In this document: one piece after another, positions 21,606 to 34,100 of the stretch
How the letters are laid out: every line of letters starts with the position of its first letter
Numbering within the stretch: position 1 is the stretch's first letter
Assembly: GCA_006538405.1 (NCBI GenBank)
Contig: BJKQ01000007.1
Coordinates: 2,604,001 to 2,668,000, forward strand
Reading direction: 5' to 3'
Source: Hansfordia pulvinata
Lineage: Eukaryota > Ascomycota > Sordariomycetes > Xylariales
Length of the DNA stretch: 64,000 nt
The notes under the pieces: model-generated
What the model saw: only the letters and a program-made list of their open reading frames with translations
What the model was told of the DNA's origin: nothing
The model's database searches: none
Translations under genes and position numbers: made by a program

Positions 21606-22558
21606 TGCTGCTCCTTGGCCTCACTACGTACGACTTGTCAGCTTCTCTCCTCGACGCGTGACTGTGTACGTCGGGGAAACTCTCGCGTAGGGGGCTGGCT
21701 TGTTCCTCAATGGCAATAGAACCGGGTCACCTGACGGGGAAAGCTGGATGACCAGCAGCGGCCCGTGACGCGCATCACACCACGGTGGGTTGTGCCCTCC
21801 CCCTCCTCCTCCTCTTCCAGAGCTGACGTGTCAATAGGGCTGCCTTTTGGGACTCGAGTTATCTTTCCCCGGGCTCTTCTCTTTGCAGACGAGATGAAGC
21901 AGCTGTGGTTCACCTGAGCTCCGACACGGGGAGAAAGAGGGAGCATCGCCGCGCCTTTTACACACCTGCCCACTGCAAGCGTTTTTTTTTGGCTTGGAAA
22001 CACACATAGCAGCGTCGTGTTGTTTCGTTTTTCTCTTGCCGTCTGCCGCTTTCTCGTCGCCGCTTTCTCGTCGGGCATCCCCGTCTCGAAACCCTCTTTT
22101 CTTCCAAGGTTACGCGTAAACTCCCGCTGACTGACCCCTGCTCTCTCTCCATAGCCCGCAACCCACCAAAACCTCCGCCTTGTCCGCTCTCCAGGGGCCC
22201 AGATCATGGGACTGCGGCGGCTCCCGATGGAGAGAACGCAGACGCAGAAGTCACCCGCGAATCGCGAACCGCGCCACGGTCAGACAGGGCGTAGGCGGTT
22301 CTCCTTGGCCTTCCCGTCTTCCCCACCGTCTGTTTTTATTCCCGGCTGAACGGAGGAGTCTACGAAGTGACCACGAGATCTGGGGGGCTCAAGGCGCCTT
22401 GCTCGGCCCATCGGCGCATGTCGAGACAATCCGCACATATCCGCACGCCCGTGAAAACAAGGCGTGGTTTGAAGGCGGAAGAGAGAAGGGGTTGAACCAA
22501 CCACTCCCCCGGCACCTTGCCCCCCCACTGCGCAGCTGGCCTCGTGGCAGGGCTGGCT

Positions 22559-22598
22559 TACGAGTATCCCCCTCCTCCTCCTCCTCCTCCTCCTCCTC
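22559..22598 (+). repeat. TACGAGTA octamer followed by a CTC microsatellite
   Basis: The octamer (22559-22566) is directly followed by a CCT/CTC run of about nine units (from about 22570). Confidence 0.75.
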
Positions 22599-22809
22599 AT
22601 CTGCTCCTGATATCTGACCAGCGTACGCCCCGGCCGGTGGGGGCTGCAGGCGAGTGGGTAAGGCAGTAAATGGTCCGGGTCTGGCACGAGGGGGAATCAC
22701 CGGCCGTATCTCTTCTCGTTTGCTGTCGGGAAGTGTGCGCGCGCGCGCGTTTTGCCCGGCTGTTCGGACCAAAGGAGGCACACATTGTAGTCACGGCGAC
22801 TCATGACAA

Positions 22810-22826
22810 CCCCCCCCCCCCCCCCC
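22810..22826 (+). repeat. C17 homopolymer
   Basis: Seventeen consecutive C bases in non-coding DNA. Confidence 0.75.
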
Positions 22827-22975
22827 ACCGTAAAACTGCTTATTGGTCTTCCGCAGGTGTGGCTCTGCTGTTTTACCCGTGCTCGAGAATCTTAGATGGT
22901 GAGCGCCCATGCCAGGCAGCAAGCATCTCGAGGCGTTTCCCGCGCGCACACGAGCATATTACTCGTTTCATCACG

Positions 22976-22979
22976 TGTG

Positions 22980-23020
<41 letters not shown>

Positions 23021-23034
23021 TGTGTGTGATGTGT
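22976..23034 (+). repeat. TG dinucleotide microsatellite
   Basis: A long GT/TG run, slightly interrupted by GA and GATG steps at both ends. It can adopt Z-DNA and is a good candidate for length variation. Confidence 0.85.
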
Positions 23035-23208
23035 ACATACATAGGTGTCATGTACGGTCCCTTGATAGCGGGTCGGAGGAGGGGGAGGGGGCCCGGTCTC
23101 GATCGGGCCCGGCCGGGGCGGCGGGGGGAGCGGCGGAGCGGCTGCTCAGCCCTGTTTCTCTCCCCAGTCTTCTTCCGTGCTTCTCTCAGGTTGGTCCCGA
23201 CAAGCGCT

Positions 23209-23216
23209 TACGAGTA
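23209..23216 (+). repeat. TACGAGTA octamer
   Basis: Exact copy in the context gcttACGAGTActtg, 65 bp before the G22 run. Confidence 0.7.
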
Positions 23217-23280
23217 CTTGTTTGTTATCATGTGTTGCGCGCGAAGGGGGGGAGATGGCGGGATGAGCGGGCGTCCGAAA

Positions 23281-23302
23281 GGGGGGGGGGGGGGGGGGGG
23301 GG
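23281..23302 (+). repeat. G22 homopolymer
   Basis: Twenty-two consecutive G bases, the longest homopolymer in the window; a potential G-quadruplex and a hard place to sequence. Confidence 0.8.
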
Positions 23303-23699
23303 CCAAAACAGGGCAGGTGTTGGCGAGGTCTCGCGATGGGGAGTCCCAACCCTCATCAGCTTAGTTGCTATCTACTCCCCCTTGGCCCCCGGACTCCTGC
23401 CTTGTCTCTCCCCTCGTATGAAGCTTAAGCTGATGTATCTGTGTCGAGGAGGAGCATGGCACAGAAGATTTCCGGGCAGACCATCTCCGCCCCCCTTTTC
23501 CTGGGTTTATTAGTGTGGTCATGGGAGCGGGACGGGACGCTATCGACTACGAGGGATATCCCGCACGCTGCGCTGCACTGCACTGCGCCGCACTTTGCCT
23601 CGCGTTCGGGGTAAGAGGAGGCTCTGCGGACTCGAGTGTTCCCTCCCTCCCTCCCTTTCTCTCTATCTCTGTCTCTCCATCCTAGCTGGGAAGAGAGGG

Positions 23700-23737
23700 G
23701 CACACACACACACACACACTCAAGCACACACACACAA
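23700..23737 (+). repeat. CA dinucleotide microsatellite
   Basis: Two CA blocks separated by a short ctcaag spacer. It lies about 700 bp after the TG run, which on the other strand is the same repeat type. Confidence 0.8.
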
Positions 23738-24176
23738 GCACACGAGTAGAAAGGCCCCCTGTCCCCGCATCTAGCTAGGTAGCTAACTAGTCCCCATCTC
23801 ACCCTCAGCCTTACTCATCGTCGACTTCCCCCCTTCCCCCTCCCCCCTGTCGCTAGGTGTCAGCGGGCGGGGATGAAGCCGGGTGTGCGGGGGGGACCCG
23901 AGGGGGCGGGCGCTGTCGAAGCTGTCTCCCCTCCCCTCACCCACCCCCCGAAGGCGTTTTCGTTTCTATTTCTTGTTTTGCTTTTTTTTTTCTTTTCTTC
24001 ACTGTCCGGGGCCCTTCCTCCTGTGTCTTGAAACTTTGTCCTATTCTCCTCTCTGTAGGGCTTCTTTATCGTCCCTCTCGCGCAAACGAGGCCGCTTCAG
24101 GGTACGTTTCCACGGCTCCCACCGGAAGCAAGAAGTGTTCTTCTTTTTTTTTCCCTTCTTCTTATTGTTGTCTTCG

Positions 24177-24193
24177 CCCCCCCCCCCCCCCCC
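24177..24193 (+). repeat. C17 homopolymer followed by CCG units
   Basis: A run of about seventeen C bases passes into a short CCG repeat. Confidence 0.7.
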
Positions 24194-24378
24194 GCCGCCG
24201 CCGCACCGGCATTCTTCATCCCGCGGCTTCCTTACTGTCTGTTCCCGAGATGATATAATAGAGAGGGGTCATGGCTCAGCGCGGCGCCCTCGAAAGGACG
24301 GGACAGGTAGGTAAGGTAGACACGTCAGACGTGCGGCTGATCCAGGGGACCGCGTGGCGTACCGCGTAAAACAAAACA

Positions 24379-24422
24379 AGAAGGAAGAAGAGGAAGAAGA
24401 AGAAGAAGAAGGAGAAGAAGGA
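24379..24422 (+). repeat. GAA-rich purine microsatellite
   Basis: An imperfect AAG/GAA run of about 44 bp, all purine on the plus strand. Confidence 0.7.
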
Positions 24423-24715
24423 GTAGAAAAAAGAAAAAAAAAAAGCCCAGCAGAAAATCTGAGCAGGCTAAGCAAAGCAGACCGACAGCTGGCCCTGCCT
24501 GGCCTAAGCCGGGCTCGGCTCCCGGGAGGACCACGGGGCGGTGCTTCTCTGCATGTGCCCGCTTCGCGGCGGACGGGGTCACTCCCCATGTATAGCTACC
24601 CACAGGCTACTGCACTCTGCTGTTCGCTGTTCGATGTGGCTCTCAGGGATGGGATGGGATGCAGTAGACAAGCACCGTCGAGCAGGCTGCCTTGGGCCTC
24701 AGAGCCCGGCTCGGC

Positions 24716-24744
24716 CCGGCCAGGCCAGGCCAGGCCAGGCCAGC
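24716..24744 (+). repeat. GGCCA pentanucleotide repeat
   Basis: About five tandem GGCCA units, followed about 70 bp later by a GAGGG repeat (about 24814-24836). Confidence 0.7.
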
Positions 24745-26484
24745 CGAATTTTTTTGCAGAAGGTGAGGGTTATGAGTTGGGCCAGCTGGAACGCTCGGTA
24801 GGTAGTCTCGCATGGGAGGGGAGGGGAGGGGAGGGGCGTGGGCGAGGGGGAGAAGGTGGTGTGGCAGCATCCGCGGCGGCAGCAGCAGCAGCAGAAGGAC
24901 CCCGTGAGCGAGCCGTGACATGTCATCTTCAGCGGTTCGGCCCCTTCGGCAGTTGGACCAAGTCGACCTGTCACATGAGAGCCTCGCTGGCGCGCCACCA
25001 GGCTGGGATCTTTTCATCTCGTGCCCCCGCGAGAGGGTAGGCTGAAAGCCTGCCTGGAAGGGGGAGGTATAGATGCCTACGAGTACATGCGGAGTCGTTA
25101 TTTATCTATCTATTTCCTTCTGTTCACCTCGAGCACTGAAGAGGCAGCACGGCGGTGGTGTGGGAGAGAGAGAGGCTGCTTCTACGCCGCTGCTGCCCGC
25201 CGGCCACAGAAGAGATCAATCCGAACTCACCCAGACCTGCGGACGCGCCCGCGCGGTCTCTGGAAGTGAGCAGTCATGTCGGCGGACAGCTGGCCGTCAG
25301 CGGGGGAGATCACGTGCTCGGCTCCGTTGGGGGGCCCGGTGATGTTGGCGCTCGTCCCCCCCCCCCCCCCCCGAGAGAGAGAGAGTAAGAGTAAGCCGCC
25401 CGTTGCAGCGCGCGGCGCGGGAAAGCGAGGACTTCGCAGTCCGTCACCTCCTCCTGACAAGTAGCGCGGCCGTTCGTGGTCTTCTGTGTGTGTATATGCC
25501 AAAGAAAAGTGACGAATGCGTGCGATTCGCCGGGGCCCCGGGGACGTTGCTGACTACGGCTGCTTTCCTGTGCGGGTCGCTCCCGGGGCTGGCCTCGGAC
25601 GCCGGGCCCGGAGGAAAAGCATTACACTCTTCGTCTCGCCACGCTGGCCAGGCGATTTTCCATTGAAAGGCCGGCCGGCTGGGGGAGCCTCGGGGCCGCT
25701 GTGGGAAGGCTGCCCTGCGCAGCGGCTCCCGTCGATGGACCAAAGTTTGATATCAGCGTTGGCGAGCACACTAAATACCTTGTGTAGGTATGGAACAAGC
25801 GGGCAGGACGGTCCTCACTGCCCACTGGATGTGTCTACTCTGCGCTATCCTACAGTGAAAGTCCCGAACATGTCCGCCCGCCCGTTGTAAGGAGACAGCA
25901 TGGCGCGGCAGAGTTTCCTTGGGAGTGTAGCCTTATTCCGAGTAAGCCACAAGACAACACGCAGCCTGACGACAACCATTCCACTCTATACACAGACAAC
26001 AAGAGCCCCCGATAACTGGGCTCTCCCGGCCGCAGCCCAACCGCGCAGTGTGTACGCCAGCTGCAACGTGACAGCAACAAGCGCGCCTCCCCATGTCAGG
26101 CTGCCCGCCCAGAGAAAGCAGCTCCACGCGGCCGGGATGATGACCTGCCCACCTCCGACGGTACCCCGGAAGCTGCCAAAGGGGTCTTTCCCCGTCTCGT
26201 CTCCTGTTTGCCGCCGCAAGACTGTTGGTGACTTGGACCCTGGCAAAGGAAAGGAAACAACAGAAGAAGAAGAAAAAAGAGACTACAAGACGGGCCCGTC
26301 CGGTCCGGTCCGGCATGGCAGACAAGGACGGCGACGGCGACGACGGCGACGACGGCGAAGACAAGACTGATACTCTCCACCTCGTGGCGCGAGACATGTC
26401 GCAGAGGGGTCTTTATCTGTTTCATCAGCCACGTCCCCGTTCTGCCTTGATCTGGGGCGGGAAACCCTTCTTTCGCCATCGTTC

Positions 26485-26530
26485 CCGCCGCCGCCGCCGC
26501 CGCCGCCGCCTCCGCCGCCGCCACCGTCAT
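26485..26530 (+). repeat. CCG trinucleotide microsatellite
   Basis: A CCG run with one TCC interruption, ending in CCACCGTCATCGCCACCG; it is followed from about 26560 by a CT-rich run. Confidence 0.75.
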
Positions 26531-28426
26531 CGCCACCGCGAGGAAAAGAGACATGGGCAACTCTCTCCCTCTCTCTTTCTCTCTCTCTCTTTTTCCGTGG
26601 TCTCTGTCTTCTTTCCCGTCCCTATCTCCCTCTCGGCGGCACGATATCATGCCCCGCCACAGAACTACCCCACCCCCAGAGAACTCTGCAGAACCCCTCC
26701 CATTGCGAAACAACCCTCGCCACCGCAACTGGGGGAACCACCGATAGCGCCCGCGGCACCCGGTGGCGGGATTTGGAAAGAAAAAAAAATCATGAAACGC
26801 TGGTGGGTGGTAGGTAGACAAAATCAGATCAGACTTACCTGACGGACAGGGCAAGAAGAAGGAGATGAAAGACAGAAGAAGACACCCTTGCCCTCCTCCC
26901 ACCGGACCCTGTTATGAGACAACGGTGGCGGCGAAGGTAGGACCCTTGGCCTGACCGGACCGGGCAAAGACGTCGCCTGCCCTTTGTTGTGCAGATTTCT
27001 TTTCTTTTGTTATTATTATTTCTCTTTTTTTACCTTTTCCTTTTTCCCCCTCATGACAGTACCAAGTCAACGACGCAGGAGCGAGGCGCCCGCCTTTCGA
27101 GGTATTGTGTGCTCGTGGCGCCTCTAACTGGCATCCAGGCGAAAAAGGCAGGCCCGCGCCCCCTTCTCGGGGAGTGAGCGCCGCGCTCTGTGCTGGCATA
27201 GGGGGAGGGTTTCTTCTTCTTGGTCTGGTTTCTTCTATCCCCAAAAGCCACTGCGCTGCGCGCGTACGATCTAATCCGCGTAATCTCTCGACCTCTCGAG
27301 CTTCCCTTCCCCCCCCCTGACGCTCTCACAACGTCGCTCGGCCCTCGGGGAAACCCAACACCACCCGTGCGTCGTGCAAGCCGTGCGTAACCCGTTCGTC
27401 GTGGCTCGCTTCGTGTTAACCTTTCCTTCATGCCTTTGCGAAAACGCACGCACCGCGATCCCGAAAGCAGAAGGTCTGTTTTTTTCTTTTCTCTCTCTCT
27501 GGCTGGCCGTGTGTGTGGCCCGCCCGCGAAACGTTCTTTCTTTCTAGGTTCCCGACGCCTTGGGTGCGAAGAAAGCCGGGCCCGTAATTTCAGTCTGTTT
27601 CCCGTAAAAGATCGGCTCCATCGAAATGGGGGGAGGGGAGAACCCGCCCCGCTTGCCTTGCCTTGCGCTGAGACGCGTTGCTTGGCTCTTTGGGGTTCTC
27701 CTGGGCTGAGAGATGTTTATTATTAACCCCCTCTATTATTAAAAAAAGGGGTGCCCATAGAACCGGGAAGGGGGGGGGGGAAACCGTTGAGCAGCCTCCC
27801 CCCCCCCCCTTACTGATGGTCTCTTTTCGTTTCACGGGGGTTCGTTTGGTTCGTTCCACACGGCCTTCTAGAATCCACACCCCTCCCCTCCCCTCCCCCC
27901 ACTCCACTTCACCCCTTCTCTTCTTCTTCTTCTTTCGTTCTTTCGTGCCCCTGCTTAATATCATTCTCGTACGAGACGCTTGCCGATAATGCTTGTACGT
28001 ACGAGTCACAATGCGCCATCTCGCTCACAGCATCCCCTAGCGACGAGCGGGACGCCACGATGCGTACTCGTGCGAGTAGAGGCGCCGGCGCGTTGCGAGG
28101 CGACCCGAGAGCGAGGAGTTTTGCCAACCCGCAACCGCAGCGCTTGACACGCGCGCTTGACACGCGCGCTTGGCACGCACCCGCCGCGCCTGGGGCGGTG
28201 CACCCATTGCGTGCAGGCCGTCGCAGTCAGCCAGTCGGACAGCAAGCAGCCACATAGATGCACTGACTGCTCGCTTCTGCTTACCGGCAGCTGCCCTGCC
28301 GGCAAGAGCGTTTCTTCAGCAGCGCGAGCGAGCGCCCCCCGGCCGCGGCGACACGAACAACAATAATAACAACAGTTGATTCGTGACCGGACAGTCGTCC
28401 GGTCTGACACGGCCGGCCCGCCAGCC

Positions 28427-28469
28427 AGCAAGCCAGCCAGCCCGCCAGCCAGCCAGCCAGCCAGCCAGG
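28427..28469 (+). repeat. CCAG/CAGC tetranucleotide repeat
   Basis: About ten units of GCCA with two slightly altered copies, then a C run. Confidence 0.75.
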
Positions 28470-28744
28470 CCCCCCCCCCCGGCTTGCGCCGCCCTTGCTC
28501 GCATGCACCCATCCCCGCGCGTTGGCGAGTCAGGTGCTTCCGGCCCAGCCTCGGAGGCGACGAGGGACCTTGGGGCTCCGTAGAAAGTGCAAGCCGCAAA
28601 TTCCGTGGTCCTCCCGCCCCGGCGCCCATCTTGCCCGTGCTGTGGGCGCAGCCACGCCAGTTTGATGACCATCGCCTCGCCCAAGTCTCTTGTTGTTAGG
28701 TTGCCGCAGGCCCGCTCTCCTGATCTCCATAACGGCGCTACGGG

Positions 28745-28871
28745 TACGAGTATACAACACACCAGGGCAGGGGGGCTGGGAAACGAATGGGGGGGTGAGG
28801 GGAGGGGAGTCACCGGTGCGTTGGCATCGCATTGCATCGCGCGGATGAATGTGGGGAGGCAAATACGAGTA
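28745..28871 (+). repeat. two TACGAGTA octamers 119 bp apart
   Basis: Exact copies at 28745-28752 (followed by tacaac) and 28864-28871 (followed by cagaag), in the same orientation. Confidence 0.7.
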
Positions 28872-30595
28872 CAGAAGGGCAGAAGCGGACCAAAAAGAGG
28901 ATCAAGAAATCAAGAAGGTGAACCAAGAGGGGAAGAGACAAAAAGAAAGGAGGGAGAGAGAGAGCCTGGAGCACCCACGAGGCCGGCGATTCAGTGTTCC
29001 GGAGTACTGTTACTTCGGTCCTGTATGAAAAGGAAAAAAGCGAATGGGTCGGATAAGGGAACTGGAAGAAACCCCCCGAGCCATCAGGCCATCTCGCCCT
29101 GCGATTCCCGTGGATCCGCAGGGGCATGGATATGAATGGATATCAACCAGGGGCGAGATGGGGGTGAGGAGACAGACGGTTGACGTGAGGAGAGAACTTC
29201 AAGGTTCCGGGTATCCGCAACACAGCTACCAGCAGGACTGGGGTTGGGCCGAATCGACTTTGTGCTTTTGCCCTGTTTCCTCGATGGCGAAAATTGGAGG
29301 AGAGCTCCCGAGCCGGCCAGGGAAATGCCTCGCTCGCCTCCATTCCCACTTTCCCCTTGCCTTCCCCGGGGCTTACGCACAGGGACAGGGCTCCCATACC
29401 CGGTTGGCAGGCCAGGTCGGAACAGGCCACGCGCCCGGCGAGGTACGGCGGGCGGCGAGTGGTATGGAGGGGCCCTGCTTCGCCCAGCCATCGTGTGTTG
29501 TGCATAAGGGCCACCGTGACATGACACGACGCCTTGCTGGCCAGTGTCTCGCCGCGTCCCCCTCCCTCCCGAGAGGCCGAGACGAGGGAAACAGACAGGG
29601 AATCTCGACCCGGCGTCGTAACGTGGCTCTCGTTGAAACGTCGCCTTCCCCGCCTTCGCTGACCAGCCACCCGGCACGGCGCAAGATCCCGGCAACCGTG
29701 CGCTCCGTACGTACGAGACCACGTATACTCCTTAAGGACATGCGCTAACCTACATGGCAGATTCCCAGCTTTGTTCCGCCGACGCGAATGGTGAGTACGG
29801 GGATTCGCAGACAAGAGCGACCGGCCGGACTGGCGATGCCGAGCCAGCACGCCGAGCGGGGACCATCAGCCATGTCGAGTGGCCAGACAGACACGATCCG
29901 CCCCAGGCGGTGCACTGTCAGAGGGGCTTGTCCGTGGGTCCAGCTCGGGGCGGGTTTCCAGGTGCCAGCCTCGCCAGTGCCCCGAGGCTAATAAAAACTA
30001 GCCTACAGACAAACAAAAAGGTCTGACGAGGATCGTACGCACGGCCAGAGTGGCAGCCTGGCGATACGAGTATGCGGCGGACGTAGAGAGGCGGAAACAC
30101 CGCCTTCTTCGATCCCGCCTCGGTTGCGGCCGGCCGGCTCTCCCATGCAAGTCAGAGCGAAGAGGCCGTGCGGAACAGAGGTGGCACGGGCGTCGCCGCC
30201 TAGAGCAAATGACGCGCATCCCACGTTTGGTCAGTGCGCACGATCGTGCGAGCGCTGGCTGCAACGCGCACGCAATGATGCAACTGCAAGGGCAGGCCTG
30301 ACGCTCATCGAAGAACAGACGACGAACTGGGCTGGCAGCCAATGGTCGTTGGTGGGTTAGGTACCGAGTGGGAGTTGCTCTTTCACACTGGTGTGTGTGT
30401 GTGTGTGGCGGCTGCGCTTTGCATAGGAACAGAGATAGGAGAAAGGGGAGCGCCAGCGATGCAGAGTGATAAAAACTGCGAATAATACAACGGCTTTGGT
30501 TGTCGATCGAACCCGGCCGCAAGACAGAAGCGCACCGCGTTATCACGAGACGGGGTAGGCTCCCGGCGAGACCACTAGGCAGCAGCGACAACAGC

Positions 30596-30626
<31 letters not shown>
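30596..30626 (+). repeat. CAG trinucleotide microsatellite
   Basis: About ten CAG units in non-coding DNA, preceded by looser CAG/CAA steps. Confidence 0.8.
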
Positions 30627-31079
30627 TCGCGCCTCACGAGCTGTAGCTAACAAGGTACTCACTTATTATTACATCTGCATGGACCTGGTTCATCGTGAGC
30701 CAGATCCAATCAGGTCCTTTGTCGCGTGCCAAGCTTGTTGAGCTGGGGGGTTCCGGGGCAGGTAAGGCGCGAGAGAGGGTTGTCGTTGAAGCCAGCGAGC
30801 GAGTCGTTGGGATGGGCTAGCTGGCAGACCAGGGAGAGGGTCTAACGCAATAGAAGACAGTCTATTGGGATGACAGCGCGGCGCTGGCCGAGTGAGCCGA
30901 TCCATCCAACCAACGACCGGCCAGAGGTGGACGTCGAGACGCAAAATTGAGTTGCGGAGGCGATTCCATTCGGCGTTCCTTCGACGAGCCCAGGAGACGG
31001 CCAACGTCATCGGTCGGCCTGGCACGATGGAGGATTGGCTTCCCCCGTCTCCGCCTGGAGGCTAGCAGGTTAGCCTGTG

Positions 31080-31100
31080 TACTCGTACGCAGTACTCGTA
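31080..31100 (-). repeat. tandem pair of TACGAGTA octamers on minus
   Basis: Two copies of TACTCGTA (minus-strand TACGAGTA) at 31080-31087 and 31093-31100, separated by five bases, so their starts are 13 bp apart. A third copy on the same strand follows at 31474-31481. Confidence 0.8.
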
Positions 31101-34100
31101 GCAACAATACAGACAGCCGTCGAGGGGCACAACGCGCAACCTTGGACGATAAGCCGCATGGGCCGATGTGACCACCAACGAGACACCCGTCAGCGTGCGT
31201 GCTGCACAGCAACATGGCGGCATCGGCTTGTCTCTCCCGTGCGCTGCTCTTTGTTCCCGGCCGCCGGCTCGCTTCCTCGGACCCCCCAAACAAGGCGCTG
31301 ATGCGTGGCACAAGGGGCCGCGAGCCGCCGCCGCTCCCAGGCTGCTTCTTCCTGTTGGTCCTGCCCCGTACGTAGAGGCGAGAAAGGGCTCGGAAGAAGG
31401 GCAACTGTGGTCTGGCGCCACCTCCTATGCCCTGCCCTGGCCTGCTCTGCCCTATCCTTGCGCTGCCCATGTGTACTCGTATGTGACATTGCTGTGTTGC
31501 CGCTTCAATGCCTGCGCGTGCAATTTGGCGTGGCGGTTGGTTCGATTCGTGTGATCCGCGGCTGTCCCGCCAAAGTGATCAGCCCTGACAACTGGCCGCC
31601 TAAGCCCGATGCGGTTGTAGAAGAATGCAGGAAAGACGGGCGTCCGCATCTCGCAGGAGGGCGATGGCGGTTGGCCGTGGCGGTTGCAGCCGTGCCTCGA
31701 GCCGATTTTGCGGGGAAGAAGACGGGCATTGCGCGCGCGCGCGCCCATAGCTATCATGATGGGAGCCTGCATCCTTTCCCATCTCGCCGACCCAGTCAAA
31801 GTGCCCACTCGGCTGCGCGTTCGCCTGTGATGACCCCCTCCTCCCCGCTTGAGCATCATGTGGGAGCCAGTGAGCATTTTCCGAGTGCTCCCCGCGGCTA
31901 CCTGCGAGTATGTAGTGGCGAGTGATAAAGCACCAGGAGGGAGTGCGAGCGCCTGTGGATGACACTCCGCACCAACGGCCCTCTCCGTGCATGAGACCGG
32001 ACAGCGTTCTTCACATGACTTCCCGTCCGTTTCTGGAGCTCTGGCGCGCATCTTCTGCAGACCACAGAGACCCGCCTGCAGGCGGCGAGTGTCCGATGCG
32101 CGACGGTCGGGAAAGCACTTTGTCGTGCCAGTTGCAGCGAATGCCCTCGTCTCTGCGGCTTGTTTGCGCATGCTTGGGTGCGTCTGGCATGACTCACATG
32201 GCTCGACCAGGTCAGGTAGGTGCTCGGGCACCCCTTCTTTTAGCGGTGCAGGCGTAAGGCTGCGCAACATGCCGCGGTTTTGCCACTGATTGATGAATGG
32301 CGCTCCGTCCTCTCACCCCGTTTCGGCTGATCGCCCTGCGAAATGTCTGGCGAGAGCCACCGGGCCTGCTGCCGGGTCGTGGACTCGAACGGTGACGTTG
32401 GACACGCACCCTATGGACGAGCTGGGAGAAAGGCCACTCGAAAGTCGCCACACTTGCTTGTCGAGACGACCATCTCGTAGTTCGTCTCCAGGGTGACCAA
32501 TCATTGCGGTTAGGCGCGGGCCTGACGATAGAGTGATATCACAACATCCGATGTGTCGGCCAACGGGACAAAGACACTCTTCCCAGGATGACAGGGTATG
32601 CATAGGTTGCCGGTGCGGAGAAATTAAGTGTATGGCTGCCCAGGGTGCCCGCGTGACTTTTCGTATCCCGGCTTATTCGGCGCAGAGAGCGCAAGACATG
32701 GAATCGACCACCAATCATAGGCCCGGTGACAATGATAATAATTGCACCGGCAGATAAGGGGGCCTGTTCATCTGCGAGCTGGTGATCATGGTGCCGCTGG
32801 CCGCGAAGTTGGAAACCGCCAAATAGGCGTCAAGTCAGCAAACTGCGCCCCCGCGCGCGCCATGGCCCAAGAGAGCAGCACGTTGTTGCTGGGCCGCCTT
32901 GTCTGGTAACGCCCAAGATACGCCAGTGCTGGGTGATATCGCCGGCCGCGGATGACTAATAATGCGCCGAGGAGGACTGGCGCACGCTAATAAGACAAGG
33001 ATGCGGAAGGCCTGCGCCGAGAAAACACAGACCGCGACGGGCCTGGGCGACAGGATTGGTCAGGCACGGCACCGAAATAGCCGTGCAAGACGGTCTGGCG
33101 CTCCTCTGCGCCCTGGCTCCCTGGAGAGGGCACCAATGGCGGTGGGCGTGGACGGAATTTCGACCAGAGGCGTCCTGCCAGCGGCGGTCGAAAAGTCGGT
33201 GAATAGCTACAGCCAGTCGCGCAGAGTAACTCAAGTGGTTGAAACATGGCGATGCAGCTCGGCTGTGCTCGGAGGAGCCCTCGGTGGGGGATTGCACCAT
33301 CCCGAGATTCGTAATATCCATGTGGGCTCGTCGTGATCCTGTAGGGCCAACCAAGGTGCAGTCATCATTTCATGCGTTGACGCGAGGCCCCGGACAGGCC
33401 GGTGTGGGAAGCGGCGACCAACGCCTGCCGTGACTTGCGTTTGCACCAGCTGGCCGTCAGCGGCTGAGCAAGTCAAATGTGCTCGCAAGCACAGAGGGGA
33501 ATGTACAAAGGGTTCTGGAGATGCCGGGATCGGGCGCATTCCACGGGGCGCAGAATGGGCCCTCCAGCAAGGGCGGCAATGTGGCGGTGGAGATGGACGG
33601 ACCCGGCGCAAAGGGTCCATGGCGGCAGGGCTGCAACGTCGGTGGCAATCCCATCCCTTGCTGCTGCCCACCTCGCCTTACTCCAAGATCCGACAGCCCA
33701 GCTGCTGGGAAGACCGGCTGCGACGTGACCTGTGGCACGCCAAGGGTGTGCGGCGGTATGGGAGCATGGAAGGCGGATCGAGGACGAGCAGCGCTAGCTG
33801 AGATTCGCCAGTGGCCCGAGGCGCTGGTCACTCACCGGCCGAGAGCCGATGGCACTGCCCTATTGGGGACAGCACGACGCCTTCGCCGCTGCGACATGAA
33901 ACGCGCAAGATTGACCGCTCGGTGTGCTGGGTTTCTCTGCAAAACATGCCTGCGCCAGTGCCTTTGGGGAGCTTCCTTGGAGTGCCACCGACCCAGCGTC
34001 GACGCCGCGAGCAGCTCTGTGGACAGTGGTTTCGACCGTGGTGGCAACGTCAGCATCGGGCGACTTTTTAGGCACCGCCTGCAGGTGTGACGGTCATGTG

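Larger units (their letters stand above)
19958..29000. other. gene-free region, left part: GC-rich, microsatellite-dense
   Basis: No gene can be supported. Many open frames of 60-300 codons exist on both strands, but all lack domains, start in poor context and consist of simple-sequence or Arg/Pro/Ser-rich text, as expected from GC-rich DNA with few stops. Pyrimidine- and purine-rich tracts alternate, and C17 and G22 homopolymers and (TG), (CA), (CTC), (CCG), (CCAG) and (GGCCA) runs are frequent. TACGAGTA octamers occur at 22559, 23209, 25078, 28745 and 28864. The style resembles leaders or promoters of regulatory genes, or a non-coding transcript, but no start or end can be fixed. Confidence 0.55.

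Noticed and set aside
31530..31560. B-box-like GGTTCGATTC suggesting a tRNA gene
   Set aside because: The T-arm cannot form five base pairs and no A-box or acceptor stem is present at the right distance.
31452..32270. Minus-strand open frame of 272 codons
   Set aside because: No domain or signal peptide; Cys, Arg and His are scattered as in random translation, and overlapping frames are equally open.
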